This document shows positions 50,692 through 61,858 of a DNA stretch of 64,000 nucleotides, piece by piece. The DNA comes from Pyxidicoccus trucidator (GTDB lineage: Bacteria; Myxococcota; Myxococcia; Myxococcales; Myxococcaceae): NCBI RefSeq assembly GCF_010894435.1, contig NZ_JAAIXZ010000035.1, positions 1 through 64,000 on the forward strand, in the 5' to 3' direction. Positions within the stretch are counted from its first letter, which is position 1; each line of letters begins with the position of its first letter. The notes under the pieces were generated by a model. It searched no databases. It was not told the origin of the DNA and was given only the letters and a program-made list of their open reading frames with translations. A program made the translations under genes and the position numbers.

Positions 50692-52530
50692 ATGAGTTCG
50701 TCTCTCGCAGCCCTGGAAGCGCAGTGCCAATCACAGGCGGACAAGCTCACGCTGCCGCTACTCCTCAAGCGCAATGCCGAGGAATACGCGGACGCTCCAG
50801 CCCTCAGCACAGGGGACCGGACGCTCACCTGGGCACAGCTGCGCGAGCAGACCGCCGCGCTCTCCCGGGGCCTTGGCGCGCTCCGGCTGACGCGCGGTGA
50901 GCGGATGATGATCATGATGTCCAGTCGGCCGGAGCACTGGGTCATCGACTATGCCGCCGCCCACCTCGCCGCCATCCCCTGTACCGCGTACCAGACGCTG
51001 AGCCCCGAGCAGGTGGGCTACGTCGCGCAGCACAGCGGCGCCACGGTGGTGGTGCTGGAGGGCGCGGACGAAGTCGCCCGGTGGCTGCGGGTGCTCGACA
51101 CGCTTCCCACGCTCAGGCGGGTCATCGTCCTCGACGCCTCGGCGATTCCCGCGGGGGATGCGCGCTTCATCTCCTACGCCCAGGTCGAAGCCGAGGGACG
51201 CGCGCTGCACCAGGCGGACCCCACGGTCTTCGAGGAAGGGTGGAAGAGCATCCGGCCCGATGACCCCATCGCGATGATGTACACCTCGGGCACCACGGGC
51301 GACCCGAAGGGCGTGGTCCTGAGCCATCGGAACGCCTTCTACGAGGCCATCGCGGTGGACCTCTCCGCGCCCGTCCCGATGCGGATTCCCTCCATCGCCT
51401 ATCTCCCGCTGGCGCACATCGCGGAGCGCGAGCTCGGCTTCTACCGCGCGCTCTACAAGGCGCTGCATATGCACATCTGCCCGGACCCGGTGGGCGTGGT
51501 GCCGCTGATGGCGAAGGTGCGGCCCCCCGCCTTCTTCGGCGTGCCGCGCCTGTGGGAGAAGCTCGCCGGGGGACTGCGGGCGAAGCTGGGCACGCTCGAA
51601 GCCGCCCAGCGCGAGCCCATCCTCGCCGCGCACGCGTTGGCGCTGGAGGCCTTCCGGCTCGAAGGCGCCGGCAAGGCCGTGCCTCCGGAGCTCGCGAAGA
51701 AGGTGGAGGAGGTGGAGGCCACCATCCTCAAGCCCCTGCGCAAGATGTTCGGACTGGATGCGCTGGAGTGGGCGAGCAGCGGCTCGGCGCCCATCCCCGT
51801 CGACATCCTCGAGTACCTCGGCGGCTTCGGCATCAAGGTGCTCGAGGTCTGGGGCATGAGTGAGACCACTGGCTGCGCCACCATCAACACGCCCACGGAC
51901 TTCCGCCTTGGCGCCGTGGGTCGGCCCATTCCGGGCGTGCAGCTTCGGCTGGCGGCGGATGGGGAAATCTTCGTCCGGGGCCCGGTGGTGTTCCTCGGCT
52001 ACCTCGCCGCCAATGGCAAGATTGTCCGTGCGACGGACGCGGATGGCTGGCTCGCCACCGGCGACATCGGCACCGTGGACTCCGAGGGCTTCCTCTCCAT
52101 CACGGACCGGAAGAAGGAGCTCATCATCACCTCGAGCGGGAAGAACATCGCCCCGTCGAAAATCGAGGGCATGCTGCGCGCGCACCCCCTCGTCGCCCAG
52201 GCGCTGGCGGTGGGAGATGGCTGGCCCTACGTCACCGCGCTCATCTCCCTGGACCCGGACGCCGCGCCGCTCTGGGCCAAGGCCCGGGGTCTCCATTCGC
52301 AGTCGCTCGCGGAGCTGCTGAGCGACCCGGCCATTCGCACCGAGCTCGAGTCGCTCGTGGCCGCGACCAATGCCCGGCTCTCCCGGTCGGAGCAAGTCAA
52401 ACACTTCGAGGTCGTCCCCGAGGTGTGGTCCCCCATGACGGGCGAGCTCACGCCGACCCTCAAGCTCAAGCGCCGCGTCATCCTCGAGAAGTACGCCGAG
52501 CGCATCGCCGCGCTCTACGCGAACGCCTGA
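50692..52530 (+). CDS. Long-chain acyl-CoA synthetase
   Basis: This encodes about 612 residues of the AMP-forming ligase superfamily. GGAGGAG lies before the ATG. Motifs: P-loop MMYTSGTTGDPKGVVLSHRN, VWGMSETTG (substrate/adenine), GWLATGDIG and the hinge DRKKELIITSSGKNIAPSKIE. The length and motifs fit FadD15-like bacterial long-chain ligases. It activates fatty acids to acyl-CoA, the first step of the operon's pathway. Confidence 0.92.
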   Translation: MSSSLAALEAQCQSQADKLTLPLLLKRNAEEYADAPALSTGDRTLTWAQLREQTAALSRGLGALRLTRGERMMIMMSSRPEHWVIDYAAAHLAAIPCTAYQTLSPEQVGYVAQHSGATVVVLEGADEVARWLRVLDTLPTLRRVIVLDASAIPAGDARFISYAQVEAEGRALHQADPTVFEEGWKSIRPDDPIAMMYTSGTTGDPKGVVLSHRNAFYEAIAVDLSAPVPMRIPSIAYLPLAHIAERELGFYRALYKALHMHICPDPVGVVPLMAKVRPPAFFGVPRLWEKLAGGLRAKLGTLEAAQREPILAAHALALEAFRLEGAGKAVPPELAKKVEEVEATILKPLRKMFGLDALEWASSGSAPIPVDILEYLGGFGIKVLEVWGMSETTGCATINTPTDFRLGAVGRPIPGVQLRLAADGEIFVRGPVVFLGYLAANGKIVRATDADGWLATGDIGTVDSEGFLSITDRKKELIITSSGKNIAPSKIEGMLRAHPLVAQALAVGDGWPYVTALISLDPDAAPLWAKARGLHSQSLAELLSDPAIRTELESLVAATNARLSRSEQVKHFEVVPEVWSPMTGELTPTLKLKRRVILEKYAERIAALYANA

Positions 52531-52567
52531 CCCCACCTGCTGGAACGGAAGCACGGAGCGCACCCCC

Positions 52568-53707
52568 ATGCATGCGAGAACCCCGGAGCACGCCGCGTTC
52601 GCGGAAGCCATCGACGCGTTCTGTCGGGACAGGACCGGCACGCGCGCGCAGCGCGACGCCCTGACCCGGCACGGCACCGAGGCCCACAACCCCGCCCTCT
52701 ATGCGCAGATGGCCGAGCTCGGCTGGCTCGGGGCGGGTATCCCGCTGAAGCATGGCGGCTCGGGCGGCGGCATCCAAGACATGTGTGTCTTCGCCGAGCG
52801 CACCGCGTACGGGCTCGCCCCGGTGGGTGGCTATGTCACCACGGCGGTCTCCGCCGGTCCGTACGTGAAGTACGGCACCGAGGCCCAGCGCGAGAAGGTC
52901 CTCGGTGGCATCACCCGGGGCCGCGTGGAGGCCATCTCCATCTCCGAGCCCGGGGCCGGCTCGGACGCCGCCGCCATCACCTGCCGCGCGACGCGCACGC
53001 AGGGAGGCTGGGTCATCAACGGGCAGAAGACCTGGTGCTCGAACGCGCACCTCGCGGACCACCTCCTGCTCGTGGCGCGCACCCACACCTCGGGCTCGCG
53101 GCACGAGGGCCTCACCATGTTCTGCGTGCCCGCCAGCACGCCCGGGGTGGAGATTCGCGGCATCCCCACCATGGCCGGCAAGGACGTCAACGACGTCTTC
53201 TTCACCGACTGCTTCCTGCCCGAGAGCGCCGTGGTCGGCGCCGTGGACCAGGCCTGGCCGCAGCTCATGTCGGGGCTCAACAGCGAGCGGCTCATCCTCG
53301 CGGCGACGATGCTCGGTCGGGGCCGGCGCGCGTTCGATGACGCCGTCGCGTACGTGAAGGAGCGCAAGCAGTTCGGCAAGCCGGTGGGCTCCTTCCAGGC
53401 GCTCAAGCATCGCATCGCGGACCTGGCCACCGAGCTCGACTGCTGCGAGCTGCTCGTCTACCGCGTGGCCGCGATGGCGGACGAGGCCCCGGAGCGGATG
53501 CTCCCGCGCGAGGCCTCCATGGCGAAGCTGAAGACGAGCGAGACGGCCAAGCGCGTGGCGCTCGAAGGCATGCAGATGATGGGCGGCTACGGCTACGCGA
53601 CCGAGTACGACATGGAGTCGCATCTGCGGGCCACGGTCATCTCCACCGTCTACGGCGGCACGAGCGAAATCCAGCGCGACATCATCGGCAAGACGTTCGG
53701 GCTCTAG
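52568..53707 (+). CDS. Acyl-CoA dehydrogenase
   Basis: This encodes about 379 residues. Flavin motifs: ISEPGAGSDAAAI and VINGQKTWCSNA; the C-terminal domain has KQFGKPVGSFQALKHRIADL, and MQMMGGYGYATEYDMESHLRATVISTVYGGTSEIQRDIIGKTFGL supplies the catalytic Glu in GGTSEIQ. It introduces the first double bond of beta-oxidation. A second, different dehydrogenase follows 19 bases later. Confidence 0.92.
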   Translation: MHARTPEHAAFAEAIDAFCRDRTGTRAQRDALTRHGTEAHNPALYAQMAELGWLGAGIPLKHGGSGGGIQDMCVFAERTAYGLAPVGGYVTTAVSAGPYVKYGTEAQREKVLGGITRGRVEAISISEPGAGSDAAAITCRATRTQGGWVINGQKTWCSNAHLADHLLLVARTHTSGSRHEGLTMFCVPASTPGVEIRGIPTMAGKDVNDVFFTDCFLPESAVVGAVDQAWPQLMSGLNSERLILAATMLGRGRRAFDDAVAYVKERKQFGKPVGSFQALKHRIADLATELDCCELLVYRVAAMADEAPERMLPREASMAKLKTSETAKRVALEGMQMMGGYGYATEYDMESHLRATVISTVYGGTSEIQRDIIGKTFGL

Positions 53708-53726
53708 CGCGGAAGAGGGACAGACA

Positions 53727-54875
53727 ATGACGGCACGTTCTCGGTGGAGCTCGGACGAGCTCGAGCAGGTGCGCGGGCTCGCGGCCATCTACTTCACGAA
53801 GGAAGTCCTCCCCAACGTGCCCAAGCACGTGGAGCAGGGGTACCCGGACAAGGCGCTCTACCGGCGGGCGGGCGAGCTGGGGCTCCTGTGCATGTCCATC
53901 CCCGAGGCCTACGGCGGCGGCGGTGGCACGTTCGCCCACGAGGCGGTCCTCATCGAGGAGCAGATTCGCGCCGGGGACCCGTCCATGGGCTTCGCGGTGC
54001 ACTGCACCATCGTCGCGCACTACATCCTCGCGTACGCGTCCGAGGCCCAGAAGCAGAAGTGGCTGCCGAAGCTCGCCAGCGGCGAGTGGGTGGGCGCCAT
54101 CGCGATGACGGAGCCGGGCACGGGCTCGGACCTCCAGGCCATCTCCACCCGCGCGGTGCGTGAGGGTGACTTCTACCGGGTGAGCGGCTCGAAGACGTTC
54201 ATCTCCAACGGCCGCGTGTGCGACTTCCTCATCATCGCCGCGAGGACGGGGGACCAGAAGGGCCACGCCGGAATCTCACTGCTGTGTGCCGAGGTGTCCG
54301 ACACGACGCCCGGCTTCGAGCGGGGCCGCATCCTCGACAAGCTCGGAGGGAAGGGCCAGGACACGACCGAGCTCTTCTTCGATGACCTGAAGGTCCCCGC
54401 CGTCAATCTGCTCGGCGGGGAAGAGGGCAGGGGCTTCGTCCAGTTGATGCAGCAGCTGCCCCAGGAGCGACTGAGCACGGCGCTCATCGCCATGGCAAGC
54501 ATCGAGCGTGCCGTGGAGCTGACAGTCGACTACACCAAGCAGCGCCACGTCTTCGGCAAGCCCCTTTTCGCTCTGCAAAACACCCGCTTCGAGCTGGCGG
54601 AGTGCGCCACCCTGAGGCGCGTCTGTCGCACCTTCATCGATGACTGCATCGAGTCCCACCTCGCGGGGAAGCTGGACGTGACCACGGCGGCCATGGCGAA
54701 GTACTGGGTAACCGACCAGTCCTGCATCGTCGCGGACCGTTGCCTGCAGTTGTTTGGCGGGTACGGGTACATGAAGGAGTACCCCATCGCCCACCTGTTC
54801 GCCGACACCCGCGTGCTGCGGATTCTTGCCGGCGCGAACGAGGTCATGAAAGAGCTCGTCGCCCGCTCCCTGTAG
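53727..54875 (+). CDS. Acyl-CoA dehydrogenase
   Basis: This encodes about 382 residues. Flavin motifs MTEPGTGSDLQAI and VSGSKTFISNGRVCDFLIIAART; the C-terminal domain carries KQRHVFGKPLFALQNTRFELAE and QLFGGYGYMKEYPIAHLFADTRVLRILAGANEVMKELVARSL. The catalytic base is likely the Glu in GANEVMKE. It is diverged from its neighbour and may serve a different chain length or branched substrate. Confidence 0.92.
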   Translation: MTARSRWSSDELEQVRGLAAIYFTKEVLPNVPKHVEQGYPDKALYRRAGELGLLCMSIPEAYGGGGGTFAHEAVLIEEQIRAGDPSMGFAVHCTIVAHYILAYASEAQKQKWLPKLASGEWVGAIAMTEPGTGSDLQAISTRAVREGDFYRVSGSKTFISNGRVCDFLIIAARTGDQKGHAGISLLCAEVSDTTPGFERGRILDKLGGKGQDTTELFFDDLKVPAVNLLGGEEGRGFVQLMQQLPQERLSTALIAMASIERAVELTVDYTKQRHVFGKPLFALQNTRFELAECATLRRVCRTFIDDCIESHLAGKLDVTTAAMAKYWVTDQSCIVADRCLQLFGGYGYMKEYPIAHLFADTRVLRILAGANEVMKELVARSL

Positions 54876-54907
54876 ACCCCTCCCACCGTTTCCCAAGGAG
54901 GCTCCTC

Positions 54908-56119
<1,212 letters not shown>

Positions 56120-56159
56120 GTCCCTCTTCCCTTCTTTTCGACAAGCATCGAGCGAACCC

Positions 56160-58337
56160 ATGAGCGAACAGAACACCATCCGCTGGGAACGAGACGCCGA
56201 CGGCATCGTCATCTTGACGATGGATGACCCGGGCCAGTCCGCGAACACCATGAACGCCGCCTACATGAAGTCCATGCGTGCGGTGGTGGACCGTCTGGTC
56301 CAGGAGAAGAACAGCATCTCGGGCGTGGTCATCACCTCGGCGAAGAAGACCTTCTTCGCGGGTGGCGACCTGAACGACTTGCGCAACATCCAGAAGGAGA
56401 ACGCGAAGCAGGCGTTCGAGCTCGGCCAGGAAATCAAGGCGCAGCTTCGGACGCTGGAGACGCTGGGCAAGCCCGTCGTCGCGGCCATCAACGGCGCGGC
56501 GCTCGGAGGTGGGCTCGAAATCGCGCTCGCGTGTCACCGGCGAATCATCGCCGACGTGAAGGGCGCGCAGGTCGGCCTGCCGGAGGTGACGCTCGGCCTG
56601 CTCCCCGGTGGCGGCGGCGTGGTGCGCACGGTGCGGATGCTGGGCATCGTGGACGCGCTGATGAAGGTGCTGCTCCAGGGCCAGAGCTACCGTCCCCAGG
56701 AGGCGAAGGAAGTCGGCCTCGTGCACGAGGTGGTGGAGTCGGTGGACGCGCTCCTGCCCGCGGCGAAGGCGTGGGTGAAGGCGAACCCGAGCGCGCAGCA
56801 GCCGTGGGACCAGAAGGGCTACAAGATTCCGGGCGGCACCCCGTCCACTCCGGCCCTGGCGGCGAACCTGCCCGCGTTTCCCGCCAACCTGCGCAAGCAG
56901 CTCAAGGGCGCGAACATGCCGGCGCCGCGCGCCATCATGGCCGTGGCCGTCGAGAGCACGCAGGTGGACGTCGACACCGCGTTCACCGTCGAGTCGCGCT
57001 ACTTCACGGAGCTGGCCACCGGCCAGGTCGCGAAGAACATGATTCAGGCGTTCTTCTTCGACATGCAGCACATCAAGTCGGGCGGTGGCCGTCCCAAGGG
57101 CTTCCCGCAGCACACGGCGAAGAAGGTCGGCGTGCTCGGCGCGGGGATGATGGGCGCCGGCATCGCCTACGTCTGCGCCAAGGCCGGCATCGACGTGGTG
57201 CTCAAGGACGTGAGCCTCGAGTCGGCCGAGAAGGGCAAGCAGTACTCGGCGAAGCTGGTGCAGAAGGGCATCGAGAAGGGCAAGGTCACGAAGGAGAAGG
57301 GTGACGCGCTCCTCGCGCGCATCCTGCCCACCGCGGACGCCGCGGCGCTCAAGGGCTGCGACCTGGTCATCGAGGCCGTGTTCGAGGGCGTGGAGCTGAA
57401 GCACAAGGTGTTCCAGGAGATTCAGGACGTGGTGGCCCCGGACGCGGTGCTCGCGTCCAACACCTCCACGCTGCCCATCACCCTGCTGGCGGAGGGCGTG
57501 AAGCGTCCGGACGACTTCGTCGGGATGCACTTCTTCTCCCCCGTGGACAAGATGCCGCTGCTGGAGCTCATCGCCGGCAAGAAGACGAGCGACGCCACGC
57601 TGGCGAAGGCGATGGACATCGCGGTGCAGATTGGGAAGACGCCCATCATCGTCAACGACAGCCGGGGTTTCTTCACCAGCCGCGTGATTGGCACGTTCCT
57701 CAACGAGGCCATCGCCATGGTGGGCGAGGGCATCTCCCCCGCGTCCATCGAGCAGGCGGGCCAGCAGGCGGGCTACCCCGCGGCGCCGCTCCAGTTGATG
57801 GACGAACTCACGCTGACGCTGCCGCGCAAGATTCGCCTGGAGACCGAGGCCGCCGCCAAGGCCGCGGGCAAGCCGTGGATGGACCACGGCAGCTACGCGG
57901 TCATGGACGCGCTGATTGACAAGCACCAGCGCAAGGGCCGCTCCACCGGAGGCGGGTTCTACGACTACGCGGACGGCAAGCGCACGGGCCTGTGGCCGGG
58001 GCTCGCGCAGCACTTCACGAAGCCCGGCTACACCATCCCCTTCGAGGACATGAAGGAGCGGATGCTGTTCGCCGAGGCCATCGACACGGTGCGGTGCTTC
58101 GACGAGGGCGTGCTCCGCTCCGTCGCGGATGCGAACATCGGCTCCATCCTCGGCATCGGCTTCCCGCCGTGGACGGGCGGCGTCGTGCAGTACATCAACG
58201 GCTATGAAGGCCGTACCGGGACGGGGCCGCGTGGCTTCGTCATCCGCGCGCGTGAGCTCGCGGAGCGCTACGGGAAGCACTTCCTGCCGCCCGCGTCGCT
58301 CGTCGAGAAGGCCGAAAAGGGTGAGCTGCTGAAGTAG
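56160..58337 (+). CDS. fadJ: Bifunctional enoyl-CoA hydratase/3-hydroxyacyl-CoA dehydrogenase (FadJ-like)
   Basis: This encodes about 725 residues. An N-terminal crotonase domain (VITSAKKTFFAGGDLNDL, INGAALGGGLEIALACHRR, GLPEVTLGLLPGGGGVVR) is followed from about residue 320 by the dehydrogenase NAD site GVLGAGMMGAGIAYVCAKAGIDVV, ASNTSTLPIT and GMHFFSPVDKMPLLEL. The C-terminal part reaches ELLK. It is the last gene of the fad operon and the usual FadB/FadJ length. The segment from about codon 609 onward has a second, two-mismatch copy at 63905-64000, so the gene tail is duplicated downstream. Confidence 0.92.
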   Translation: MSEQNTIRWERDADGIVILTMDDPGQSANTMNAAYMKSMRAVVDRLVQEKNSISGVVITSAKKTFFAGGDLNDLRNIQKENAKQAFELGQEIKAQLRTLETLGKPVVAAINGAALGGGLEIALACHRRIIADVKGAQVGLPEVTLGLLPGGGGVVRTVRMLGIVDALMKVLLQGQSYRPQEAKEVGLVHEVVESVDALLPAAKAWVKANPSAQQPWDQKGYKIPGGTPSTPALAANLPAFPANLRKQLKGANMPAPRAIMAVAVESTQVDVDTAFTVESRYFTELATGQVAKNMIQAFFFDMQHIKSGGGRPKGFPQHTAKKVGVLGAGMMGAGIAYVCAKAGIDVVLKDVSLESAEKGKQYSAKLVQKGIEKGKVTKEKGDALLARILPTADAAALKGCDLVIEAVFEGVELKHKVFQEIQDVVAPDAVLASNTSTLPITLLAEGVKRPDDFVGMHFFSPVDKMPLLELIAGKKTSDATLAKAMDIAVQIGKTPIIVNDSRGFFTSRVIGTFLNEAIAMVGEGISPASIEQAGQQAGYPAAPLQLMDELTLTLPRKIRLETEAAAKAAGKPWMDHGSYAVMDALIDKHQRKGRSTGGGFYDYADGKRTGLWPGLAQHFTKPGYTIPFEDMKERMLFAEAIDTVRCFDEGVLRSVADANIGSILGIGFPPWTGGVVQYINGYEGRTGTGPRGFVIRARELAERYGKHFLPPASLVEKAEKGELLK

Positions 58338-58354
58338 CTGTTCCACAGCGCGCG

Positions 58355-58528
58355 CATTTCGAGACGCGCGTCACGCTCCCGCTGGAGTGGCGGCGGGAGC
58401 AGTCGCGGGCGATGGACAGGGCGGCACGTCAGTACGAGGCGGAGATTCTCGCCGCCTTCAAATCGGACCTCTCGAAGAGTCTGGAAGAGGCCTGGCTCAC
58501 CGAGGTGGGCAGCATCTCCAGCAGTTGA
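58355..58528 (+). pseudogene. Remnant 3' end of an unknown gene
   Basis: An in-frame stretch reads FETRVTLPLEWRREQ, then SRAMDRAARQYEAEI and LAAFKSDLSKSLEEA, ending WLTEVGSISSS and a stop. It is helical and Arg/Glu-rich and looks like the last 58 codons of a larger protein, but it lacks a start and a ribosome site. It sits immediately after the fadJ stop and inside the accessory segment. The rest of 58338-58666 holds no gene. Confidence 0.35.
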
Positions 58529-58666
58529 CTACAGGCCCTCCCCCTGCCGCAGCCCAAATCCCCATGTCATTATCTCTCCCGGCAAGGGGGAGAAACTCCA
58601 TGGATAGGCAGCTCTACTCGTCCCGCCAGGCCATGCGTGGAACCGCAGCCGGACCAGGAGAGAGAG

Positions 58667-61600
58667 ATGCGTCAGCTTTTTGGGTGGTTGCTATTGGGGA
58701 TTCTCTGCTGTGCGGCAGGAGGGCGGGGCGTCGAGGAGAAGCCGGATGCGCGGCTGCAGGAAGCGCAGGCCGCCTTTGACGAGGCGACGAAGCTCAAAGA
58801 GGAGGGCGGGTATGCCAAGGCATTTGTCCGGGCCGAGCATGCGCTCAACCTCCGCGAGGCGGTGCTCGGAGCCATGCACCCCGATGTTGCCAGCTGTCTG
58901 AGCCTGATGGGCCAGCTTTCCTGGCGGCAAGGGGGGGAACTTCTGACTCGCGGCGAGCCACTCCTCCAGCGCGCGCTCGCCATCCGGGAGGCGGCTTTCG
59001 GCAAGGAGCACCCCCTCGTCGCCTCCTCGCTCAACGGCTTGGCCATCCTCTACGCGGAGCAGGGGTTGTACGGCCGGGCCGAGCCCTTGTACCAGCGCGC
59101 GCTCGCCATCCGGGAGTCGGCGCTCGGCAACAACCACCCCGACGTCGCCCAGACGCTCAACAACCTCGCCAACCTCTACGCGCAACAGGCGTTGTTCGAC
59201 AGGGCGGTGCCGCTCCAACAGCGCGCGCTCGCCATCCGGGAGTCGGCGCTCGGCAACAACCACCCCGGCGTCGCCGAAACGCTCAACAACCTCGCCCTCG
59301 TCTACTTGAACCAGGGGTTGTACCTCCGGGCTGAGCAACTCTTCGAGCGCGCGCTCGCCATCCGGGAGACAGCCCTTGGCAAGAACCACCCTCTCGTCTC
59401 CACCACGGTCCACAACCTCGCCCTGCTCTTCATGACCCAGGGGTTGTACGGCCGGGCCGAGCCGCTCTACCAGCGCGCGCTCGCCATCAACGAGGCAACC
59501 CTCGGCAAGAACCACCCCCTCGTCGCCTCCGTGCTCCACAACCTCGCCACCCTCTACGTGCAACAGGGGTTGTACGGCCGGGCCGAGCCACTCTTCCTGC
59601 GCGCACTCGAGATCCAGGAGGCGACCCTCGGCAAGAACCACCCCGACGCCTCCCACGCGCTCCACGCCCTCGCCAATCTCTACGCACAACAGGGGTTGTT
59701 CGACCGGGCCGAGCCACTCCTCCTGCGCGCGCTCGCCATCAACGAGGAGGCCCTCGGCAAGAACCACCCCCACGTCGCCGCCGGGCTCGACTCCCTCGCC
59801 AATCTCTCCGTGGACCAGGGGTTGTACGCCCGGGCCCGGCCCCTCTTCCAACGTGCGCTCGCCATCCGGAAGAAAGCCTTCGGCGACAACCACCCCGCCG
59901 TTTCCACCTCGTACCTCCATCTCGCCGAGTTCGCCATGTTGCAGGGCTCGTACGGCCGGGCCGAACCACTCCTCCTGCGCGCGCTCGCCATCCGGGAGGC
60001 GGCCTTCGGCAACCACCACCCCGACGTCACCCAATCGCTTACCAAGCTCGCACGGCTCCGCTTGGCCCAGCGTCGCCTCCCTGAAGCACTGCCGCTATTC
60101 ACGCGAGCCTTCGCTATTTTCGAGCAGCGCCTGCGCCACGAGGCCCTCGACTTCTCCGAGGCGCGCCTGGCCAACTTCCTCCAGTTTCTGCGCGCCGATG
60201 AGGAACGCCTCTATGCCCTGCTGCGCGCCCATCCAGACAACGCCAGCGTGAGACGTCTGGTCCTGGGCGTGGCCCTGCTCCTCAAAGGCCGCTCCGTCGA
60301 GGAGACGGCCAACATCTCTCGTGCTGTCTACCGGAGCCTGGGCGCACCGGAGCAGGACACCTTCGAGCGCCTGCGCGGGCTGCGCACCCAGCGGGCCAGA
60401 CTCTCGCTCCAGGGCCCTGGCTCGTTGTCACCCGCGGCCTACCAACAACAGCTCGCTGATCTCGCCAGGCAGGGTGATGCCCTCGAGGCCGACCTCGCTC
60501 AGCGCTCCGCACCCCTGCGCGCGCTGGCCGCGCTGCCGTCTCCCGCGGACGTTGTCGACCGTGTCGCCGAGGTCCTGCCCGGGGACGGTGCCCTCGTCGA
60601 GTTCATCACCTACGTGGACCGCCCGCCCGTGCCCAAGCCCGGCACGCGTGAGTCCCGGCGGCCCGGCCAACTGCGCTACCTGGCGCTGGTCCTCTTTCCA
60701 GACGCGACCATTCGCACGCTGGACCTGGGCCTGGCCGAGCCCATCGACCTGGCCGCCTCGAGTCTGCGAGACGCCCTGGCCAACCAGGACGCTGCCTTCC
60801 AGGTCAAGGCCCAAGCGGTCTACCAGCTCGCGTTCCAACCCCTGCTTCCGCTGCTGGGGAAGACCCGCCGGCTCTTCCTCGCACCGGATGGGCAGCTGGC
60901 CCTGGTGCCCTTCGCCGCCCTGCACGACGGGAAGCAGTTCCTCGTGGATACCTTCGACTTCACCTACCTCACCTCCGGCAAGGACCTGCTGCCTCGCGCC
61001 CAGGAGATAGCCCCCGCCGCCTCCGTCGTCGTCCTCGCGGACCCGGCCTTCGGCGCTGCGCTGCCGGCATCCGCTTCCTCCACAGCAGTGACTCCAGCGG
61101 CGGCCGAGCGCTCCGCTTCCGTAGAGCGCTTCTTCTCCTCGCTGCGCGAGAGCCCGGTGCAAAGAGACTGGGACGTCGCGCCGCTGCCGGGCACCCGCAA
61201 GGAGGCCGAGAGCATTCAGCGTCTGCTTCCCCAGGCCCGGCTTTTCCTGGGCCCCGAGGCCACGAAGGAGCGGCTGCTGCACCTGCCTCCTCCCGGCATC
61301 CTCCACCTGGCCACCCATGGCTTCTTCCTACAGGACGCCCCTGCCTCCACGGGCTCCCGCGCCATTGTCCACTTTGGTGCGCTAGGGGATGGCACTCCCG
61401 ACTCGCTCCCGCCGGACCCGCTGCTGCGCTCCGGCCTTCTCCTCGCGGGCGCGCGCACCCCGGACCCTGGCACCGCCGACCCCGACCAGCCTCCGTCCGA
61501 GAGCGCGATGATGACGGCACTGGAGCTGGCCGGGCTCGACTTCTGGGGCACCCAGTTGGTGGTGCTGTCCGCCTGCGATACGGGACGGGGGGACGTCAAA

Positions 61601-61858
61601 CTCGGCCAGGGAGTCTACGGACTGCGCCGAGCGCTCGTGGTGGCCGGAGCGGAGACGGTGGTGATGAGCCTGTGGAAGGTGAAAGACGACACCACGTCGC
61701 AGTTGATGGAGGCCTACTACCGCAACCTGCTCGCGGGGAAGGGGCGAGCCACCGCCCTGCGCGAGGCCATGCGCTGGCTGCGTGCCACAAAGCCCCATCC
61801 TCATTTCTGGGCCCCCTTCATCGTGCTGGGCCGGGATACGCCCCTGCGCCTGCCCTGA
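58667..61858 (+). CDS. Exported TPR-CHAT protease-like protein
   Basis: This encodes about 1063 residues. I chose ATG 58667, preceded by GGAGAGAGAG and starting a signal-like MRQLFGWLLLGILCCAAGG. Ten 42-residue kinesin-light-chain-type TPRs follow (ALAIRESALGNNHPDVAQTLNNLANLYAQQALFDRA-like, about 58-480). After a helical middle comes a CHAT caspase-like domain: catalytic His884 in LHLATHGFFLQ and Cys970 in VVLSACDTGRGDVKLGQGVYGLRRAL, with the family ending HFWAPFIVLG. The catalytic dyad is intact. CHAT proteases cleave partner proteins, and in some systems TPR-CHAT cuts other CHAT or effector proteins; here the signal peptide suggests an envelope location. Neighbours are a lipoprotein and a Cys-repeat protein. 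Confidence 0.88.
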   Translation: MRQLFGWLLLGILCCAAGGRGVEEKPDARLQEAQAAFDEATKLKEEGGYAKAFVRAEHALNLREAVLGAMHPDVASCLSLMGQLSWRQGGELLTRGEPLLQRALAIREAAFGKEHPLVASSLNGLAILYAEQGLYGRAEPLYQRALAIRESALGNNHPDVAQTLNNLANLYAQQALFDRAVPLQQRALAIRESALGNNHPGVAETLNNLALVYLNQGLYLRAEQLFERALAIRETALGKNHPLVSTTVHNLALLFMTQGLYGRAEPLYQRALAINEATLGKNHPLVASVLHNLATLYVQQGLYGRAEPLFLRALEIQEATLGKNHPDASHALHALANLYAQQGLFDRAEPLLLRALAINEEALGKNHPHVAAGLDSLANLSVDQGLYARARPLFQRALAIRKKAFGDNHPAVSTSYLHLAEFAMLQGSYGRAEPLLLRALAIREAAFGNHHPDVTQSLTKLARLRLAQRRLPEALPLFTRAFAIFEQRLRHEALDFSEARLANFLQFLRADEERLYALLRAHPDNASVRRLVLGVALLLKGRSVEETANISRAVYRSLGAPEQDTFERLRGLRTQRARLSLQGPGSLSPAAYQQQLADLARQGDALEADLAQRSAPLRALAALPSPADVVDRVAEVLPGDGALVEFITYVDRPPVPKPGTRESRRPGQLRYLALVLFPDATIRTLDLGLAEPIDLAASSLRDALANQDAAFQVKAQAVYQLAFQPLLPLLGKTRRLFLAPDGQLALVPFAALHDGKQFLVDTFDFTYLTSGKDLLPRAQEIAPAASVVVLADPAFGAALPASASSTAVTPAAAERSASVERFFSSLRESPVQRDWDVAPLPGTRKEAESIQRLLPQARLFLGPEATKERLLHLPPPGILHLATHGFFLQDAPASTGSRAIVHFGALGDGTPDSLPPDPLLRSGLLLAGARTPDPGTADPDQPPSESAMMTALELAGLDFWGTQLVVLSACDTGRGDVKLGQGVYGLRRALVVAGAETVVMSLWKVKDDTTSQLMEAYYRNLLAGKGRATALREAMRWLRATKPHPHFWAPFIVLGRDTPLRLP
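59098..59475 (+). repeat. 126-bp TPR-coding tandem repeats
   Basis: Consecutive 42-codon units begin near 58972, 59098, 59224, 59350, 59476 and onward to about 60070. The first 45 bases of the units at 59098 and 59224 are identical. They encode the TPR array and can change copy number by recombination. Confidence 0.75.

Noticed and set aside
58960..60070. The 126-bp repeats considered as a CRISPR or satellite array
   Set aside because: They are in frame and encode TPR units of 42 residues. There are no spacers.
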